From positions 1 through 9,373 of the forward strand of contig CALEZK010000521.1 in the NCBI GenBank assembly GCA_937928585.1: a stretch of DNA of 9,373 bases. The letters run 5' to 3'. The notes under the pieces are model-generated. The model had not been told where the DNA came from. It saw nothing but the letters and a program-made list of their open reading frames with translations, and searched no databases. Of the stretch, positions 1-6,372 are shown in pieces (position 1 is the first letter of the stretch; the number at the start of each line of letters is the position of its first letter). The translations under genes and the position numbers were made by a program. Origin of the DNA: an uncultured bacterium. GTDB taxonomy: Bacteria > Hydrogenedentota > Hydrogenedentia > Hydrogenedentales > SLHB01.

Positions 1-542
1 TTGTAACGCTTGCGGGTGTTCCTTCAATTGTTTTCGGCTTGTTCGGTCTTGGACTTTTTGTGCTGTTTCTTAACTTTGGGACCAGCATACTCGCCGGAAG
101 CCTCACGCTGGCTTGCATGATCCTACCCACGATCATAGTCTCAAGTGAGGAAGCGCTTCGCGCTGTTCCGCAGACCTTGCGCGAGGCGAGTCTTGCGCTC
201 GGCGCGACAAAGTGGGAGACGATTCGGAAAAGCGTGTTGCCCTATGCAATCCCTGGAATGATGACGGGGAGCATACTCGGGGTGGGGCGTGCCGCGGGGG
301 AGACGGCTCCAATCCTGTTGACCGTCGCCGCATTTTTTCTGCCTCAGCTGCCGGGTTCCGTTTTCGATCAGGTGATGGCGCTACCTTACCATCTGTACGT
401 GCTGGCCATGCAATTTCCCAACGCGGAGACCGTACGCCCGACGCAATACGGTACCGCGCTGGTGCTGCTCTTACTTGTTCTGGGGCTCAATATTGGGGCG
501 ATCGTGCTCCGGGCACACTTTAGGAAGCGGAACCGATGGTAA
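1..542 (+). CDS. pstA: Phosphate ABC transporter permease PstA (5'-truncated by window edge)
   Basis: Inner-membrane permease subunit of the high-affinity phosphate importer PstSCAB. The reading frame is open from base 3, so about 179 C-terminal residues are visible; the start lies outside the window. The first visible residues read AGVPSIVFGLFGLGLF, typical of a PstA transmembrane helix. A classic permease EAA loop follows at about visible residues 49-80 (EEALRAVP, then EASLALGATKWETI), which docks on the ATPase. After it come GxxRAAGETAP and two further hydrophobic segments, the last at about visible residues 149-169, then a basic tail. The stop codon overlaps the pstB start (ATGGTAA), and pstB and phoU follow, confirming the pst context. 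Identity is clear from motif order; only the N-terminal part is missing. Confidence 0.95.
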   Translation, partial: VTLAGVPSIVFGLFGLGLFVLFLNFGTSILAGSLTLACMILPTIIVSSEEALRAVPQTLREASLALGATKWETIRKSVLPYAIPGMMTGSILGVGRAAGETAPILLTVAAFFLPQLPGSVFDQVMALPYHLYVLAMQFPNAETVRPTQYGTALVLLLLVLGLNIGAIVLRAHFRKRNRW

Positions 543-1348
543 TATCCATGCCTGCGGCGTTTTCGCTGGAAAAGGACACCAAACCTGTGGATCTCAAGCC
601 CAAAGTCGAGGTGCGCAACCTCAACTTCTATTACGGCCAGACCCAAGCGCTGTTCGGTATTAATATTACCGTTCCCGAGAATCAGGTGACCGCACTGATC
701 GGTCCCTCGGGGTGCGGCAAGTCCACGTTTCTGCGCACGCTCAACCGCATGAACGATATTATCGATGGAACCAGATTGGAAGGTTCAATCACCATCGATG
801 GCCAGGATATTTACCGCTCTGGCACGGACGTGGTGACACTGCGCAAGCGCGTCGGTATGGTATTTCAGAAGTCGAACCCGTTTCCAAAGTCGATATTTGA
901 AAACGTGGCATATGGTCCGAGGCTGCATGGAATTCGGGACAAGGCGGTACTGGCTGAACTTATCGAGCAAAGCCTTATTCGCGCAGGCCTCTGGGAAGAG
1001 GTTAAAGATCGCCTGTTGCGCAGCGCCCTGGATCTTTCGGGGGGGCAGCAGCAGCGTCTTTGTATCGCACGCGCATTGGCGGTAGATCCCGAGATTTTGC
1101 TCATGGACGAACCGGCTTCTGCCCTGGACCCGCGCGCTACGGCGCGAATCGAAGACCTCATAAGCGAGTTGCGGGATGAGTATACAATCGTTATTGTCAC
1201 GCACAACATGCAGCAGGCTGCCCGGGTATCGGACTTTACGGCTTTCTTCATGGAAGGCAAACTGGTGGAATCAGACGTGACGGAGAAGATGTTTACCAAT
1301 CCGAAGGAGAAACAGACCGAAGATTACATTACGGGCCGCTTCGGCTGA
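536..1348 (+). CDS. pstB: Phosphate ABC transporter ATP-binding protein PstB
   Basis: Cytoplasmic ATPase that powers phosphate import through PstC/PstA. The 270-residue product is of normal PstB length and carries all ABC ATPase motifs: Walker A GPSGCGKST (56-64), Q-loop Gln111 in VFQKSNPFPKSI, signature LSGGQQQR (167-174), Walker B ILLMDEP (187-193), D-loop SALD (195-198) and switch His223. The sequence LRTLNRMND after Walker A and the NPFP after the Q-loop are PstB hallmarks. The ATG at 536 is favoured because AGGAAG (522-527) lies 8 bases upstream; an in-frame ATG at 548 is a weaker alternative. The start overlaps the end of pstA by 7 bases, suggesting translational coupling. phoU follows after 21 bases. 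Confidence 0.97.
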   Translation: MVISMPAAFSLEKDTKPVDLKPKVEVRNLNFYYGQTQALFGINITVPENQVTALIGPSGCGKSTFLRTLNRMNDIIDGTRLEGSITIDGQDIYRSGTDVVTLRKRVGMVFQKSNPFPKSIFENVAYGPRLHGIRDKAVLAELIEQSLIRAGLWEEVKDRLLRSALDLSGGQQQRLCIARALAVDPEILLMDEPASALDPRATARIEDLISELRDEYTIVIVTHNMQQAARVSDFTAFFMEGKLVESDVTEKMFTNPKEKQTEDYITGRFG

Positions 1349-1353
1349 GCCCT

Positions 1354-1372
1354 AGAGAGGTAGAGTCCTTTG
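1354..1372 (+). promoter_or_regulatory. Ribosome-binding site deciding the phoU TTG start
   Basis: AGAGAGG at 1354-1360 stands 9 bases before a TTG codon at 1370, the first usable start after the pstB stop. No ATG or GTG lies in frame near the expected N-terminus, and the residues after the TTG match the start of PhoU proteins (a few residues before an FxxEIDRLK-like helix). Confidence 0.6.
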
Positions 1373-2059
1373 TCGGTTCACTTTTTGAGGGAAATTGATC
1401 GCCTGAAGAAGCAGTTGCTGTCCTTGAGCGCCTTTGTGGAAGAAGGCGTCGAGAAAGCCGTGCGCTCCGTTCGGGATCGCGATTCAAACCTGGCTCGGCA
1501 GGTTATTGATAATGATGGCCGAATCGACGAACTGGACGTGGATATTGAGGAAGAGTGCCAAAAGATTCTCGCGCTGCACCAACCTGTCGCGCACGATCTC
1601 CGCTTTATCATCGCGATCATCAAGATCAACGGCACGCTTGAACACATCGGCGACTGCGCAGTGAACATCGCGGAGCGCGCCTTGTTTCTCGCGGAAGAAG
1701 AACACGTCGACATTCCCTTCGATTTTACAGGCATGGCGGAGAAAGCCCGAAACATGCTGCGCCTTGCGCTCGATGCGCTGGTCAATCAGGATGAGGGCCT
1801 TGCGTATCGCGTGATTGCGGCGGACGATGAGGTCGATCAGATTAACCGCGATATGTACGGCCAGGTGAAAGATGGAATTCGGAACCATCCCGAACATCTT
1901 GAAGCCCTGATTCATTTGCTCAGTATTTCCCGACTTGTGGAACGCATCGCCGACATGGCGTCGCACGTCGCCGAAGAAGTCATCTACTACGTTAAAGGCG
2001 ATATCGTCCGCCATAAAACCGAGCAGTTCCTCTCTCAGATCCACTCCGGCGGCGTATGA
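1370..2059 (+). CDS. phoU: Phosphate transport system regulator PhoU (TTG start)
   Basis: Cytoplasmic regulator that links the Pst transporter to the PhoR/PhoB-type phosphate response and restrains phosphate uptake. The product is 229 residues, the usual length, and should fold as two three-helix PhoU repeats. The paired metal-binding motifs are visible: LEHIGDCAVNIAE (90-102) in the first repeat and VERIADMASHVAEEV (190-204) in the second. Also typical are the LRxxIxxxKI segment (77-86) and an acidic first helix pair. Translation probably begins at a TTG codon with a good upstream AGAGAGG. The gene sits 21 bases after pstB and its TGA overlaps the ATG of the following hydrolase. Which sensor kinase it works with cannot be told from this window. 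Confidence 0.95.
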   Translation: MSVHFLREIDRLKKQLLSLSAFVEEGVEKAVRSVRDRDSNLARQVIDNDGRIDELDVDIEEECQKILALHQPVAHDLRFIIAIIKINGTLEHIGDCAVNIAERALFLAEEEHVDIPFDFTGMAEKARNMLRLALDALVNQDEGLAYRVIAADDEVDQINRDMYGQVKDGIRNHPEHLEALIHLLSISRLVERIADMASHVAEEVIYYVKGDIVRHKTEQFLSQIHSGGV

Positions 2060-3189
2060 TTCGAAACGGCGCTTTCCTGGTGCTGTGGGCTTTCCTTTTC
2101 GCGCAATTCTCGCACGCCACGGAACCTGTCCAACCAACGGATGTCTCCGCAGACCTGAGGGCGATTGTTGTCGAGAGTCAGGTGCCAGGGTTGGTCGCTG
2201 CGCTTGTCAATACCGACAGAATCGTCGCAAGTGGCGTTGCCGGGTTCCGTCGCAGGGGATCACCTGCGATGATTTCAATCGACGACAAGTTCCACCTCGG
2301 TTCGTGCAGCAAGGCCATGACCGCGACCGTTGTCGCGATGTTTGTAGAGGAAAATGAACTGAGTTGGGAAACGCCAGTTACGGCTATTTTCCCGGAGTGC
2401 TTCGACACTCAATCGCATGATTGGGGTCAAGCGACGATTACGCACCTTCTGAACCATTCCAGCGGCAGCCCGCACGATCTACGCGACAACGGACTTTGGA
2501 AGCGGCTATGGCAGCGAAAGGGAAGCGAAACGGATCAGCGTCTTCTACTCGTGCGTTCGGTCTTTTCAGGGAAGCCTGTAGACCCGCCGGGAACCAAGTA
2601 TGTTTACTCAAACGCGGGCTATGCCATCGCTGGTGCGATCGTAGAGCGCATCTCGCGCGAGTCGTGGGAATCAATCCTGAAACAGCGATTGTTCGATCCG
2701 CTTGGTATGGAGTCCGCCGGTTTTGGCCCGCCCGGATCGATTGGAATGTTGGAGCAGCCCAGGGGGCATCGTGAAAACGGAGAAGTGGTAGAACCCGGTA
2801 TTGAGGCAGACAATCCTCCGGCTATCGCTCCCGCAGGAACAGTACATTGCTCAATTGGAGATTGGGCCAAGTTCATTCAACTTCACCTCGACGCCGCGGC
2901 GGGGAAGCCTCGCCTGTTGTCGGCGGAATCGTTTCAAAAATTACACACACCGGCGAACGATCTTTCCCCGGCATACGGAATGGGCTGGGGCGTCGTCGAC
3001 CGAGACTGGGCGGGTGGCCGGACGCTCACCCACAACGGTACGAATACAATGTGGTTTTGCGCGGTATGGATGTCCCCGCAGAAGGGTGTTGCCGTAATGG
3101 CGGCGACCAACCAGGGAGGCAAAGCGGCGGAGAAGGCGGTAGACGACGCAGTATCGATGTTGATTCGGAAGCACCTGCCTAACTCCTGA
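2056..3189 (+). CDS. Secreted serine hydrolase, beta-lactamase/class C PBP family (PF00144 type)
   Basis: A 377-residue serine hydrolase of the family that includes class C beta-lactamases, DD-carboxypeptidases, D-aminopeptidases and esterases. Residues 1-21 form a probable Sec signal peptide (basic MIRNG, hydrophobic core, cleavage near SHA-TE), so the enzyme likely acts in the periplasm. The catalytic motifs are in order: SxxK as S83-C-S-K86, the second motif YSN (184-186), and HNG (326-328) in place of the KTG of true beta-lactamases. A LLNHSSG segment (131-137) and the PGTKYVYSNAGY region are typical of the family. The start overlaps the phoU stop as ATGA and has no clear Shine-Dalgarno, suggesting translation coupled to phoU. 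The substrate is unknown; HNG instead of KTG argues for a peptidase or esterase rather than an antibiotic-resistance enzyme. Confidence 0.9.
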   Translation: MIRNGAFLVLWAFLFAQFSHATEPVQPTDVSADLRAIVVESQVPGLVAALVNTDRIVASGVAGFRRRGSPAMISIDDKFHLGSCSKAMTATVVAMFVEENELSWETPVTAIFPECFDTQSHDWGQATITHLLNHSSGSPHDLRDNGLWKRLWQRKGSETDQRLLLVRSVFSGKPVDPPGTKYVYSNAGYAIAGAIVERISRESWESILKQRLFDPLGMESAGFGPPGSIGMLEQPRGHRENGEVVEPGIEADNPPAIAPAGTVHCSIGDWAKFIQLHLDAAAGKPRLLSAESFQKLHTPANDLSPAYGMGWGVVDRDWAGGRTLTHNGTNTMWFCAVWMSPQKGVAVMAATNQGGKAAEKAVDDAVSMLIRKHLPNS

Positions 3190-3317
3190 CCGACTAATTG
3201 CCGTCGGGTGCTTCATGGCCAGCGCGCTCAAACCGCGTTGCTAGCGATTCTTGATTCAATTCGCTATCATCCCGCCTTTCTATTGACCCTTGATTCTCGA
3301 AAGGACGACGTATTTCC

Positions 3318-4544
3318 ATGGCAAAGACGAATCCGAACTACGACAAACTTCAGGCTGGCTACCTTTTTCCGGAAATCGCGAAACGAACGCGAGCATTTCT
3401 CGCCGCGAACCCGGGCGTGTCCGTCATGCGACTCGGCATTGGGGATACAACGGAGCCGCTTACGCCCAGCGTCATTGCGGGGCTTCATCGCGGAGTGGAT
3501 AAACTCGCGGACGTCAAAACCTACACGGGATACGGCGCAGAACAGGGGAATTCGGATCTCCGTGCGGCCTTGGCGAAGCGATATGCAAAACACGGTGTCC
3601 AACTGGATGATGATGAAGTCTTTGTGAGCGATGGCGCCAAGCCCGATTCTGCCAATATTCAATCCATCTTTAGCGTTGACAATGTCGTCGCCATACAGGA
3701 TCCCGCATATCCGGTCTATGTGGACAGCAACGTAATCGCCGGACGTACGGGGGATTGGAACGGCAAAGGCTTCGACGGATTCGTATACATGCCGTGCAAC
3801 GAATCAAACGGATTCTTCCCCGAATTGCCAAAAGGCAAAGTGGACCTCATTTATATTTGCAGCCCAAACAATCCGACGGGCGCAGTCGCAACAAAATCGC
3901 AATTGAAGACATTTGTGGACTACGCCCGCGCCAACAAGGCAGTGATAATATTTGACTCGGCGTACTCGGCGTATATCTCAGATCCAGCGCTCCCGAGAAG
4001 CATTTTCGAAATCGAAGGCGCGAAAGAGTGCGCAGTCGAATTGAGCAGTTTCTCGAAAGAGGCAGGCTTCACCGGCGTGCGGCTTGGTTGGTCTATTGTG
4101 CCGAAGTCGGTGGTTTGCGAAGACGGAGAGCCTGGAAAACTTCATCGGCTGTGGAATCGACGCCAGACTACGATGTTCAACGGGGCTTCGAATATCGTCC
4201 AAGAGGGCGGTGTCGCCGTGCTTTCCGCCGAAGGGCAGTGCGAATCACAGGAGATGGTCGACTATTATATGAACAACGCCCGCACCATAAAATCCGGACT
4301 GGAGTCCATTGGCCTGACTGTGTTTGGCGGAGTAAATGCTCCTTACGTTTGGCTCAAGACCCCGAATGGGCTTAAGTCGTGGGAATTCTTCGACAAACTC
4401 TTAAACGAGGCGCATGTGGTTGGAACGCCGGGCTCGGGTTTCGGACCAAGTGGAGAGGGGTATTTTCGCCTTTCGTCCTTCGGGCATGCGGAAGATGTCG
4501 CCAAGGCTATGGAAAGCATACGAACGCAGCTAAAGATTTCATAA
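3318..4544 (+). CDS. dapL: LL-diaminopimelate aminotransferase DapL
   Basis: PLP-dependent class I/II aminotransferase that converts tetrahydrodipicolinate and glutamate directly into LL-2,6-diaminopimelate, bypassing the succinylase or acetylase branches that feed lysine and peptidoglycan. The 408-residue length is typical of DapL. Diagnostic stretches are YLFPEIAKR near the N-terminus, LGIGDTTEPL (39-48), TYTGYGAEQGNSDLR (68-82), DPAYPVYVDSNV (128-139), SPNNPTGA (182-189), Asp213 of the PLP pocket, and the Schiff-base lysine K247 in SSFSKEAGFTGVRLGW; Arg384 in GYFRLSSFG should bind the substrate carboxylate. AAGGA (3301-3305) precedes the ATG at a rather long 12-base spacing. The 128-base gap upstream holds a TATCAT (3265-3270) that could be a -10 box, but no convincing -35 goes with it. 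Methanogen-type DapL2 is less likely given the close match to DapL1-style motifs. Confidence 0.94.
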   Translation: MAKTNPNYDKLQAGYLFPEIAKRTRAFLAANPGVSVMRLGIGDTTEPLTPSVIAGLHRGVDKLADVKTYTGYGAEQGNSDLRAALAKRYAKHGVQLDDDEVFVSDGAKPDSANIQSIFSVDNVVAIQDPAYPVYVDSNVIAGRTGDWNGKGFDGFVYMPCNESNGFFPELPKGKVDLIYICSPNNPTGAVATKSQLKTFVDYARANKAVIIFDSAYSAYISDPALPRSIFEIEGAKECAVELSSFSKEAGFTGVRLGWSIVPKSVVCEDGEPGKLHRLWNRRQTTMFNGASNIVQEGGVAVLSAEGQCESQEMVDYYMNNARTIKSGLESIGLTVFGGVNAPYVWLKTPNGLKSWEFFDKLLNEAHVVGTPGSGFGPSGEGYFRLSSFGHAEDVAKAMESIRTQLKIS

Positions 4545-4551
4545 AGTATTC

Positions 4552-4566
4552 TAAACTAGAAGTTTA
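4552..4566. repeat. Short interrupted palindrome just after dapL
   Basis: TAAACT-AGA-AGTTTA is a perfect 6-bp inverted repeat with a 3-base centre, starting 8 bases after the dapL stop. It overlaps a second one, TTCTA-AAC-TAGAA (4549-4561). There is no T-tract, so it is not a convincing terminator; it could be an operator or chance in AT-rich DNA. Confidence 0.35.
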
Positions 4567-4593
4567 CGCTAAATCCTGCCTCCGATCTAATGC

Positions 4594-4620
4594 CCTCAGG
4601 GCGTGAGGTCGCTTTCTTTA
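4594..4620 (+). terminator. Weak candidate terminator after dapL
   Basis: CCTCA (4594-4598), a 5-base loop GGGCG, and TGAGG (4604-4608) can form a short stem, followed by the pyrimidine-rich TCGCTTTCTTTA. The stem is only 5 bp and the T-tract is interrupted, so this is tentative, but its place between dapL and the pal promoters fits. Confidence 0.3.
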
Positions 4621-4627
4621 CTACATT

Positions 4628-4656
4628 TTGTATGTTACTCGAACTTCGTGTACAAT
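4628..4656 (+). promoter_or_regulatory. Candidate sigma70 promoter P1 upstream of pal
   Basis: A TTGTAT -35-like box (4628-4633) is followed by a 17-base spacer and TACAAT (4651-4656) as -10. Both differ from consensus at one or two positions and the spacing is ideal. A transcript from here would have a leader of roughly 175 bases containing the hairpin at 4683-4716. Not experimentally known. Confidence 0.5.
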
Positions 4657-4682
4657 ATCGGCGGTAGGTCTTCTAGGTTTTC

Positions 4683-4716
4683 GCGCTAAACGTTGCCATG
4701 GAAGCAACTTTCGCGC
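4683..4716 (+). other. Imperfect hairpin in the intergenic region before pal
   Basis: GCGC (4683-4686), AAA (4688-4690) and GTTGC (4692-4696) can pair with GCAAC (4704-4708), TTT (4709-4711) and GCGC (4713-4716), giving 12 base pairs with one mismatch (T4687/C4712), one bulge (C4691) and a 7-base loop. The two flanks also carry the direct repeat TTTCGCGC (4679-4686 and 4709-4716). No T-tract follows. It lies between the two promoter candidates, so it could be an RNA leader structure of P1 transcripts or a protein-binding site; function unknown. Confidence 0.4.
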
Positions 4717-4752
4717 CTATTCAAGTATTCATTGCATATGATGTTTGAAGAT

Positions 4753-4782
4753 TTGAACGGGAATACCTGACCTTGGTATGCT
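4753..4782 (+). promoter_or_regulatory. Candidate sigma70 promoter P2 upstream of pal
   Basis: TTGAAC (4753-4758), an 18-base spacer, and TATGCT (4777-4782) make a plausible -35/-10 pair about 56 bases before the pal start codon. It gives a short leader and avoids the hairpin at 4683-4716. P1 and P2 may both be used, or only one. Confidence 0.5.
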
Positions 4783-4838
4783 TTGTTCTGTATATGTGTT
4801 CGTAGGGTTTTTGGAAAAGTGGAGGAGGAAATACTCTC

Positions 4839-5375
4839 ATGTCGTACTTGCGGAATGGACTTCTAATTGCTCTGTGCGTCGCGGTGACGCTGACCGTCTC
4901 GTCTGGTTGTTCCCGGAACAAGAAACCAATCGAACCGATTCAGCCGGCACTTGATTCGGGCGCTGGCGCGGGTTCGGAAACAACCACCGGCACTGGACTT
5001 CCCGGCGTGGATCAGGAAGGCCTCAGCTTTGTGAGCGCCGGTGTGAAGCCGATTTACTTCGATTACAACAGTTATGCGCTTCGTCCGGACGCGTTGGCAA
5101 CGTTAAAGGCGAATGCCGAAGTGTTCACAACGCAGCTCGCAGGCTCGTACATTCAAATTGAAGGACACTGCGATGACCGCGGTACGCAGGAATACAACCT
5201 TGCACTCGGCGAGAAGCGCGCTCTTGCAGCTCGTGACTATCTGATCAAGCTTGGCGTCGGTGGCGATCGCATCATCACAATCAGCTATGGTGAAGAAGTG
5301 CCGGCAGACCCGGGCCAGAACGAGTCTGCGTGGGCATTGAATCGCCGCTGCGAGTTCAATCGGGCCAACCGCTAA
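4839..5375 (+). CDS. pal: Peptidoglycan-associated lipoprotein Pal (OmpA-like domain)
   Basis: Outer-membrane lipoprotein whose periplasmic OmpA-like domain binds diaminopimelate-containing peptidoglycan, tying the outer membrane to the wall. The 178-residue product starts with a lipoprotein signal; the likely lipidated residue is Cys24 in TVSSGC, although Ser rather than Leu occupies the -3 position. A low-complexity Gly/Thr linker (about 40-57) leads to the OmpA domain: IYFDYNSYALRP (72-83), GHCDDRGTQEYNLALGEKRA (109-128), SYGEEVP (149-155) and NRRCEF near the end. Asp112 and Arg127 match the conserved peptidoglycan-binding positions. A strong AGGAGG (4823-4828) stands 10 bases before the ATG. 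cpoB follows 18 bases later, as in tol-pal clusters, but no tolB precedes it here. Other OmpA-family lipoproteins are possible, but the GHCDDRGTxEYN signature is characteristic of Pal. Confidence 0.92.
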   Translation: MSYLRNGLLIALCVAVTLTVSSGCSRNKKPIEPIQPALDSGAGAGSETTTGTGLPGVDQEGLSFVSAGVKPIYFDYNSYALRPDALATLKANAEVFTTQLAGSYIQIEGHCDDRGTQEYNLALGEKRALAARDYLIKLGVGGDRIITISYGEEVPADPGQNESAWALNRRCEFNRANR

Positions 5376-5393
5376 CAACGGGGGTAGGAAGTT

Positions 5394-6287
5394 ATGCGTG
5401 GTTTAAGTTTGTCTGTGTTGGGTGTCGCTGCGCTTGTTGGGGCAGGGTGCGCCACAACCACGGGCGGTGATCAGGTTGCAAATTCGGTGTACGCAACGCA
5501 TCGAATTGTGAAAACTTTGGAGACCGACCTATCCGCCCGTGTGGATAAGCTGAATCAGACCGCCGCTGACCTGTCGGCGAAGGTGGATGCCAGCGATCAA
5601 ACCACGCGCCAGCTTCAAAGCCTGATGGAAGAAAACCAGGCGAAACTGAATGCCATGCAGAAGAACCTCGACAGATTGTCGCAGGTCGTGTATCGGCAGT
5701 TCGGGTTGTCGCCGGGTAGTGGCGGGGTGAAAATCGAAGGTACAGGAGTCGAACCTCCCACGACGACAACGCCGATGGGTGCGACGCCAGTGCCGGCACC
5801 CGGATCTGCGGTTGCCCCGGGCGAACCCGCAGCGCAGACTTTGGAGACGACGCCACCGGCCGCACCAAGTTCTGATGCTGCGCCAGTGGAGCCACTGAGC
5901 TCGAATGCAGCGGCGGACTACAAGAAGGCCTCCGAGGCCTACATGAACGACAATTTCGAGGAAGCGCTGGCACAATACACCCAGTACTTGCAGAAGTATC
6001 CCACAGCGGAAAACGCTGGAAATGCCCAGTATTGGAAGGCGGAATGCCTTCGCAAGATGGGGCAGTGGGAACAGGCGGTGCGGGAGTACGATACGATGCG
6101 TCAGTCATTCCCGTCCAGTAAGAAAGTCCCGCCCGCGATGTTCTATCAGGCAGACTGCTATCTCCGGATGGGGCAGCAGCAGCGCGCAATTGACCTGCTG
6201 AAGGACCTGTCGGTCAACGAGAAATATGCTACCGATGCGGCTGCCGAGCAGGCCCGCGGCAAGCTGAAGGAGTTGCAGGGACAATAG
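5394..6287 (+). CDS. cpoB: CpoB/YbgF-like TPR protein, probable lipoprotein, of the Pal system
   Basis: Probable partner of Pal/Tol, a family that in Escherichia coli coordinates outer-membrane constriction with peptidoglycan synthesis. The 297-residue product has a hydrophobic leader ending in LVGAGC; Cys19 could be lipidated, whereas E. coli CpoB is soluble. Residues about 40-102 form a polar heptad-like coiled coil (LETDLSARVDKLNQ, then MEENQAKLNAMQKNLDRL), matching the trimerisation region of YbgF. A Pro/Thr/Ala-rich linker fills about 118-165. Three TPR-like repeats follow at about 171-203, 205-244 and 245-278, with DYKKASEAYMNDNFEEAL and YWKAECLRKMGQWEQAV as clear helices. AGGAA (5386-5390) stands just before the ATG, 18 bases after the pal stop. 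The architecture and position fit CpoB well; a generic TPR lipoprotein (BamD/YfgM-like) is the alternative. Confidence 0.85.
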   Translation: MRGLSLSVLGVAALVGAGCATTTGGDQVANSVYATHRIVKTLETDLSARVDKLNQTAADLSAKVDASDQTTRQLQSLMEENQAKLNAMQKNLDRLSQVVYRQFGLSPGSGGVKIEGTGVEPPTTTTPMGATPVPAPGSAVAPGEPAAQTLETTPPAAPSSDAAPVEPLSSNAAADYKKASEAYMNDNFEEALAQYTQYLQKYPTAENAGNAQYWKAECLRKMGQWEQAVREYDTMRQSFPSSKKVPPAMFYQADCYLRMGQQQRAIDLLKDLSVNEKYATDAAAEQARGKLKELQGQ

Positions 6288-6293
6288 CCCTGC
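6275..6293 (+). terminator. Small hairpin spanning the cpoB stop codon
   Basis: GCAGGG (6275-6280), loop ACAATAG, and CCCTGC (6288-6293) form a perfect 6-bp stem with the stop codon TAG in the loop. TTTT (6304-6307) lies 10 bases beyond. It may act together with the larger hairpin just downstream; alone it is a weak terminator. Confidence 0.4.
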
Positions 6294-6307
6294 CGATATT
6301 ATCTTTT

Positions 6308-6350
6308 GCGGCGCGCTGAACGGTAGGCGATCAGCGCGCCGCGATTCATT
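6308..6350 (+). terminator. Strong hairpin, probable terminator of pal-cpoB
   Basis: GCGGCGCGCTGA (6308-6319) and TCAGCGCGCCGC (6331-6342) are perfect 12-base inverted repeats around an 11-base loop, extendable by a U-G and a U-A pair. The GC-rich stem is very stable, but the following GATTCATTTCC is only partly T-rich, so termination may be incomplete or Rho-assisted. It sits between cpoB and the next gene cluster, where a transcript end is expected. Confidence 0.65.
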
Positions 6351-6372
6351 TCCGCGGATTTACAGGAATTCG

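Noticed and set aside
1484..2137. Minus-strand open frame of 217 codons opposite phoU
   Set aside because: It mirrors phoU, which has the conserved metal-binding motifs, and has no recognisable family features or operon partner on that strand.
2056..3189. Antibiotic-resistance class C beta-lactamase
   Set aside because: The third motif is HNG rather than KTG and the gene sits in a housekeeping phosphate operon, which fits a peptidase or esterase of the wider family better.
3190..3207. Possible terminator CCGAC-TAATTGCC-GTCGG after the serine hydrolase
   Set aside because: Only 5 bp of stem with an 8-base loop, followed by GTGCTTCATGG without a T-tract; too weak to call.
3251..3296. Direct repeat TTGATTC at 3251-3257 and 3290-3296 in the gap before dapL
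   Set aside because: Seven AT-leaning bases repeated 39 bases apart is readily expected by chance, and neither copy is suitably placed as a -35 box for the TATCAT at 3265.
4739..4771. Ten-codon leader ORF starting ATGATG before pal
   Set aside because: No ribosome-binding site precedes it, it has no run of regulatory codons, and it overlaps the -35 of promoter candidate P2.
5392..6189. Long minus-strand open frame of 265 codons opposite cpoB
   Set aside because: The translation is rich in Ser, Pro and Arg with no domain pattern, and it lies exactly opposite a gene with clear coiled-coil and TPR structure; it is a shadow of that gene's codon bias.
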